Source: JBOGDS01 sp050743075
GTDB taxonomy: Bacteria > Actinomycetota > Actinomycetes > Jiangellales > Jiangellaceae
Assembly: GCA_050743075.1 (NCBI GenBank)
Contig: JBOGDS010000004.1
Coordinates: 1 to 64,000 of the forward strand
DNA length: 64,000 bases
Direction of reading: 5' to 3'
Below the pieces are notes generated by a model that saw only the letters and a program-made list of their open reading frames with translations, was not told the DNA's origin and did no database searches. Shown piece by piece: positions 60,844 to 64,000 of this stretch. A program made the translations under genes and the position numbers. The stretch's first letter is position 1. Each line of letters opens with the position of its first letter.

Positions 60844-61493
60844 CGGCTGTGCGGCTCCGGCAGCTCCGGCATGGTGGCGTGGCCGTGGTGGCTGATCCCG
60901 CTACGACGCACGACGCTGACGAACGTGCGTCCGATGATCGCCAGGTCCAGGGCGAACGACTGATTCGCGACGTACCAGAGGTCGTACTCCAGCCGGTTGT
61001 CCCAGCCCATCGCGTTGCGGCCGTTGACCTGGGCCCAGCCGGTCACTCCTGGCCGCACCTCGTGCCGGCGGGCCTGCGACTGCGTGTAACGGGGCAGGTA
61101 CCGCGCCGGCAGCGGTCGCGGCCCGACCAGGCTCATCTCGCCGCGCAGCACGTTGACCAGCGACGGCAGCTCGTCGATGCTCGTGGCCCGCAGTAGGCGG
61201 CCCAGCCGGGTCAGCCGGCGGCGGTCGGCGTTGCGGCGCCCGGCGCCGGACCCGCGAAGCTTGCGCATCGTCCGCAGCTTCAGCAGCACGAACGGCGCCC
61301 CTGCGCGTCCGGCACGCTCATGCCGGAACAGCACCGGCGGACCCATGCGCACGAAGACAGCCAGCGCGGCTGCCGCGATGACAGGCATCAAGACGACCAG
61401 CGCGGTACCCGCAATCACGACATCGAACGCACGGCGCAACCCGGCCTCGAGATCTTGACGACGCCCCCACTGGCGGTCGGTTTCCACGACCAC
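60840..61493 (-). CDS. Small polyprenyl-phosphate sugar-1-phosphate transferase (PglC-like)
   Basis: The 217 residues (GTG 61493) consist of one hydrophobic helix (VVIAGTALVVLMPVIAAAAL, about 31-50) and the catalytic core of bacterial sugar transferases: PVLFRHERAGRAGAPFVLLK, the catalytic pair in ATSIDELPSLVNVL (Asp-Glu), and SLVGPRPLPARYLPRY. The ending PGVTGWAQVNGRN is also typical. It lacks the N-terminal membrane bundle of WcaJ, as in monotopic PglC enzymes. It starts repeat-unit assembly on undecaprenyl phosphate. It heads the operon and is divergent from sulfotransferase 6 with 68 bases between. Confidence 0.9.
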   Translation of the reverse strand: MVVETDRQWGRRQDLEAGLRRAFDVVIAGTALVVLMPVIAAAALAVFVRMGPPVLFRHERAGRAGAPFVLLKLRTMRKLRGSGAGRRNADRRRLTRLGRLLRATSIDELPSLVNVLRGEMSLVGPRPLPARYLPRYTQSQARRHEVRPGVTGWAQVNGRNAMGWDNRLEYDLWYVANQSFALDLAIIGRTFVSVVRRSGISHHGHATMPELPEPHSR

Positions 61494-61561
61494 GAACGGG
61501 AGTCTTTCCCATCGATCTTCGTTGTGCCACCCTTTGACGGAACTATCCGGGGGGCAATCTG

Positions 61562-62503
61562 GTGAACACACGTGGTTCGGTGCGAAGGGCGCGGGCGCAG
61601 GTGCTCGCGAGGGCTCGTTCGATGCCGGTGCTGCGACGTTATCCCGCGACCTACGCGCGCACCGCCGTCGAGTCACGCCGGTTGCGCGACGACCTCGCCG
61701 GCGTCCGGTCGTTCCTGATGTTCGTCGGGCATCCGCGCAGCGGACACAGTCTGGTCGGTGCGTTGCTCGACGCCCACCCGAACATGCTCGTCGCCCACGA
61801 ACTCGACGTTCTCAAGTACGTCGAAGCGGGGTTCCGTCGCGACCAGCTCTTCGTCCTTCTCCTCCGCCAGCAGCAGGCACGGGTCGCCACCGGCCATGTC
61901 TCGTCGACCGGTTACGCGTACGCCGTGCCCGGCCAGTGGCAAGGCCGCTACGAACGGCTCGAGGTCATCGGGGACAAGAAGGGCGGCCGTTCGACGCTCC
62001 GGTTGGAGGAGCAACCAGAGCTGCTCGACCGGCTGGCTGACCGGGTGGACGCGCCGATCCGGGTCGTCCAGGTCGTCCGCAACCCGTACGACAACATCGC
62101 CACGATGCACCGGCGCGCGCCGAAGGTGCCGCTGGCCGACCACGCCGCGATGTACTTCCGGCTGGCCGCGACAGCCGACGCCGTCCGGGAACATGTCGGT
62201 GCGGCCCAGTTCCACGAAGTCCACCTCGAGGATCTGACCGCCGAACCGGCAGATGTGCTGCGAGGGCTCTGCGCCTTCCTCGACGTGAGTGCCGATCACA
62301 GCTATCTCGGGGCGTGCGCCTCGATTGTGTACTTCTCGCCTCGGCAGACCCGCGGCAATGCTCCCTGGACTCCCGCGCTGCGCGATACCGTCGCCGCACG
62401 GATGGCGGACCATCCGGCACTGCGGCGGTATCTGAGCGACGACGAGGGCGGGCCGGCCGCAACCACGATGCCTGCGCCTTCGGGAGGAACCAGCACACCG
62501 TGA
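61562..62503 (+). CDS. Sulfotransferase 6 of 7
   Basis: The product has 313 residues. The PAPS loop is MFVGHPRSGHSLVGALLDAH (53-72), a variant in which the usual GTT is GHS. The 3'-phosphate part is RVVQVVRNPYDNIATMHRR near 162-180. The segment YAVPGQWQGRYERLEVIGDK between them is shared with the next gene. Residues of the N-terminus are basic. It overlaps sulfotransferase 7 by four bases. Confidence 0.85.
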   Translation: MNTRGSVRRARAQVLARARSMPVLRRYPATYARTAVESRRLRDDLAGVRSFLMFVGHPRSGHSLVGALLDAHPNMLVAHELDVLKYVEAGFRRDQLFVLLLRQQQARVATGHVSSTGYAYAVPGQWQGRYERLEVIGDKKGGRSTLRLEEQPELLDRLADRVDAPIRVVQVVRNPYDNIATMHRRAPKVPLADHAAMYFRLAATADAVREHVGAAQFHEVHLEDLTAEPADVLRGLCAFLDVSADHSYLGACASIVYFSPRQTRGNAPWTPALRDTVAARMADHPALRRYLSDDEGGPAATTMPAPSGGTSTP

Positions 62504-63387
62504 AGACCAAGAAGGCCCACCGCCGTCCGATCGTGGCCCGGCCACTACGGGCCATCCGGACGCTCCCGGGCCTCCGCCGGTACCCGATGATCTACGTCGC
62601 TTCAGCCCTGAATGGGCGCCGGCACCGCGACGACTTCGCCGCGGTCCGTGCCTTCCTGATGTTCATCGGCCATCCCCGCAGCGGACACAGCCTGGTCGGG
62701 TCGTTGCTCGACGCCCATCCGGACATGGCCATCGCGCATGAGCTCGACGCGCTCGACTACGTCGAAGCCGGCTACCGCCGCGGGCAGTTGTTCAGTCTCG
62801 TGCTCGAACACACACAGCTCAACGCCCGCTCGGGCCGCAAGTCCTGGGGCTATTCGTACGCGGTTCCCGGGCAGTGGCAGGGCCGGTACCGCCGGCTGGA
62901 GGTCGTCGGCGACAAACGTGGCCGCAAGACGACGGCCCGCCTGCGCGCCAGACCCGACCTGCTCGACCGGCTGCAGGAGACGGTGCAGGTACCGGTCAAG
63001 GTGGTGCAGGTGGTTCGCAACCCGTACGACAACATCGCGACCATGTTCACCCGCGGGCATGCGCCGATCGAGCACCAGATCGACCTCTACTTCTCGCTGG
63101 CCGAGACCGTCGACAAGATCACCGGCCGGCTCGACCCTGACTGCTTCCACCGGATGCACCTGGAAGACCTCATCGCCGACGCCAAGGGGCAGCTCTCGGG
63201 CCTGTGCGACTTCCTCGAGACGCCGACCCAACCCGACTACCTCGAGGCGTGCGCGTCGATCGTCTTCCCGTCTGCCCACACCACTCGCTCCAAGGCGCCC
63301 TGGACGCCCGAGCTGCTCGAAGCGGTCACGCGGCGGTCGGCCGGCCACTCGTGGCTCAACGGTTACCAGTTCGACGAGGAGGGCTGA
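62500..63387 (+). CDS. Sulfotransferase 7 of 7, tandem paralogue
   Basis: The 295-residue protein starts at GTG 62500 and is a clear paralogue of the preceding gene. It has the same loop MFIGHPRSGHSLVGSLLDAH (54-73), the same YAVPGQWQGRYRRLEVVGDK and the same VKVVQVVRNPYDNIATM. A recent tandem duplication is likely. The two enzymes diverge in the middle acceptor-side part (VLEHTQLNARSGRKSWG versus LLRQQQARVATGHVS), so they may sulfate different positions. Confidence 0.85.
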   Translation: MKTKKAHRRPIVARPLRAIRTLPGLRRYPMIYVASALNGRRHRDDFAAVRAFLMFIGHPRSGHSLVGSLLDAHPDMAIAHELDALDYVEAGYRRGQLFSLVLEHTQLNARSGRKSWGYSYAVPGQWQGRYRRLEVVGDKRGRKTTARLRARPDLLDRLQETVQVPVKVVQVVRNPYDNIATMFTRGHAPIEHQIDLYFSLAETVDKITGRLDPDCFHRMHLEDLIADAKGQLSGLCDFLETPTQPDYLEACASIVFPSAHTTRSKAPWTPELLEAVTRRSAGHSWLNGYQFDEEG

Positions 63388-63391
63388 AGGC

Positions 63392-64000
63392 GTGCCGATC
63401 GCCAAGCGCATCGCCAAGCGAACATTGCGGGCTCTGGGGCTGCGGAACCCGAAGATCTCGTGGGTCACCACCGCCGACCACCCGGCCGACCCGGATCCGC
63501 TGCCCTCGTTCGGGCTGTTCGCGATCATCGTCACCTGGATGGAGGCCGACGTCATCGCGGCCACCGTGCACAACGCGTTCACGCAGGGCTGCGACCGGGT
63601 CTTCCTCGTCGACAACGACAGTCCCGACGACACGGTGGCCGAGGCCGTTGCCGCCGGTGCCGAGCTGGCGAGGTCGTTCTCGACCCGGCAGCTCGACGAG
63701 CTGTTCAAGATCAAGCTGCTGAACGAGGTCGCAGCCGAGGTGTCGCAGGCCGACGGCCGCGAACACATCTGGTGGCTGTGGCTGGACGCCGACGAGTTCG
63801 TGCACGGGCCGGACGGCCGGACGATCCGCGAGTTCCTGACGCCCCTCGACCGGTCGTTCCGCATCGTGGGAACCCGGTACTTCAACCACTTCCCGGACCG
63901 CAAGCCCGAGTCGCTGCCCGGGTTCCACCCGCTCGACCTCCAGCCGCTGTGCCAGGAGAAGCGCGGCAACCAGTGCCGGTGGGGCCACCGCAAGCACCCA
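63392..64000 (+). CDS. GT2/GT92-like glycosyltransferase, N-terminal part (cut by window edge)
   Basis: From GTG 63392, four bases after the preceding stop, an open frame runs to the window end without a stop (203 codons). It contains FGLFAIIVTWMEADVIAAT, VFLVDNDSPDDTVAEAV and the metal motif WLWLDADEFVHGPDG near 130-144, the Glyco_tranf_2_4 arrangement in which DADEF binds the nucleotide-sugar metal. The protein probably continues for about 150 residues beyond the window. Confidence 0.82.
   Translation, partial: MPIAKRIAKRTLRALGLRNPKISWVTTADHPADPDPLPSFGLFAIIVTWMEADVIAATVHNAFTQGCDRVFLVDNDSPDDTVAEAVAAGAELARSFSTRQLDELFKIKLLNEVAAEVSQADGREHIWWLWLDADEFVHGPDGRTIREFLTPLDRSFRIVGTRYFNHFPDRKPESLPGFHPLDLQPLCQEKRGNQCRWGHRKHP

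Noticed and set aside
1..64000. tRNA genes, CRISPR arrays or phage attachment sites
   Set aside because: I found no T-loop-type sequence, no regularly spaced repeats and no flanking direct repeats at the suspected island.

Overview
The window is high-GC DNA with GTG/ATG starts, GTGA/ATGA stop-start overlaps and strongly GC-biased third codon positions. That points to a high-GC actinomycete, and the gene families (DUF574 methyltransferase, FadE5-like dehydrogenase, FlaA1/CapD-like enzyme, Rv2949c-like protein) agree. I cannot name the genus. I saw no rRNA, tRNA or CRISPR array.

Positions 1-7.9 kb are a graveyard. A cut-off SDR gene and an N-terminally truncated formylglycine-generating enzyme are followed by fragments of an IS1634-type element, a dhaL gene cut at both ends, a group II intron reverse transcriptase that stops before its catalytic motif, two IS110 fragments (one holding a 226-bp MITE-like insertion), the 5' part of a second group II intron, an IS66 start and a WYL-regulator tail. 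A frameshifted lipoprotein and a methyltransferase remnant close the region.

Positions 7.9-19.4 kb look like ordinary chromosome with scattered damage: a flavin monooxygenase, a LuxR-type regulator, a methyltransferase-hydrolase pair, an MFS transporter, a TetR regulator with two operator copies beside a frameshifted azoreductase, a HAD hydrolase, two genes cut head-to-head, and a large acyl-CoA dehydrogenase.

From 19.6 kb to the end lies one long exopolysaccharide locus, built from short operons that switch strand. It holds a CapD-like dehydratase, a Wzz/tyrosine-kinase fusion, a DegT aminotransferase, sugar epimerases, a glucose-1-phosphate cytidylyltransferase with two C-methyltransferase-like proteins, a membrane polymerase candidate, a Wzm/Wzt exporter, a phosphoglycosyl transferase, eight glycosyltransferases, two NodB deacetylases and seven sulfotransferases. 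The product is probably a heavily sulfated, deoxy- and branched-sugar surface polysaccharide. A Tat-exported G8/beta-helix protein may cut or bind it.

The most unusual part is 36.6-43.9 kb. Two alpha/beta-hydrolase-like proteins with altered nucleophiles, a polysaccharide deacetylase, an acyl carrier protein, an AMP-forming ligase and a chorismate-lyase-like protein sit together. The set resembles the accessory genes of proteobacterial exosortase-A loci, but no exosortase is visible. The ligase, carrier protein and lyase trio suggests that an aryl acid such as 4-hydroxybenzoate may be made, activated and loaded for attachment to the polymer. An unrecognised PD-(D/E)XK-like gene is inserted in the same locus at 56.6 kb.
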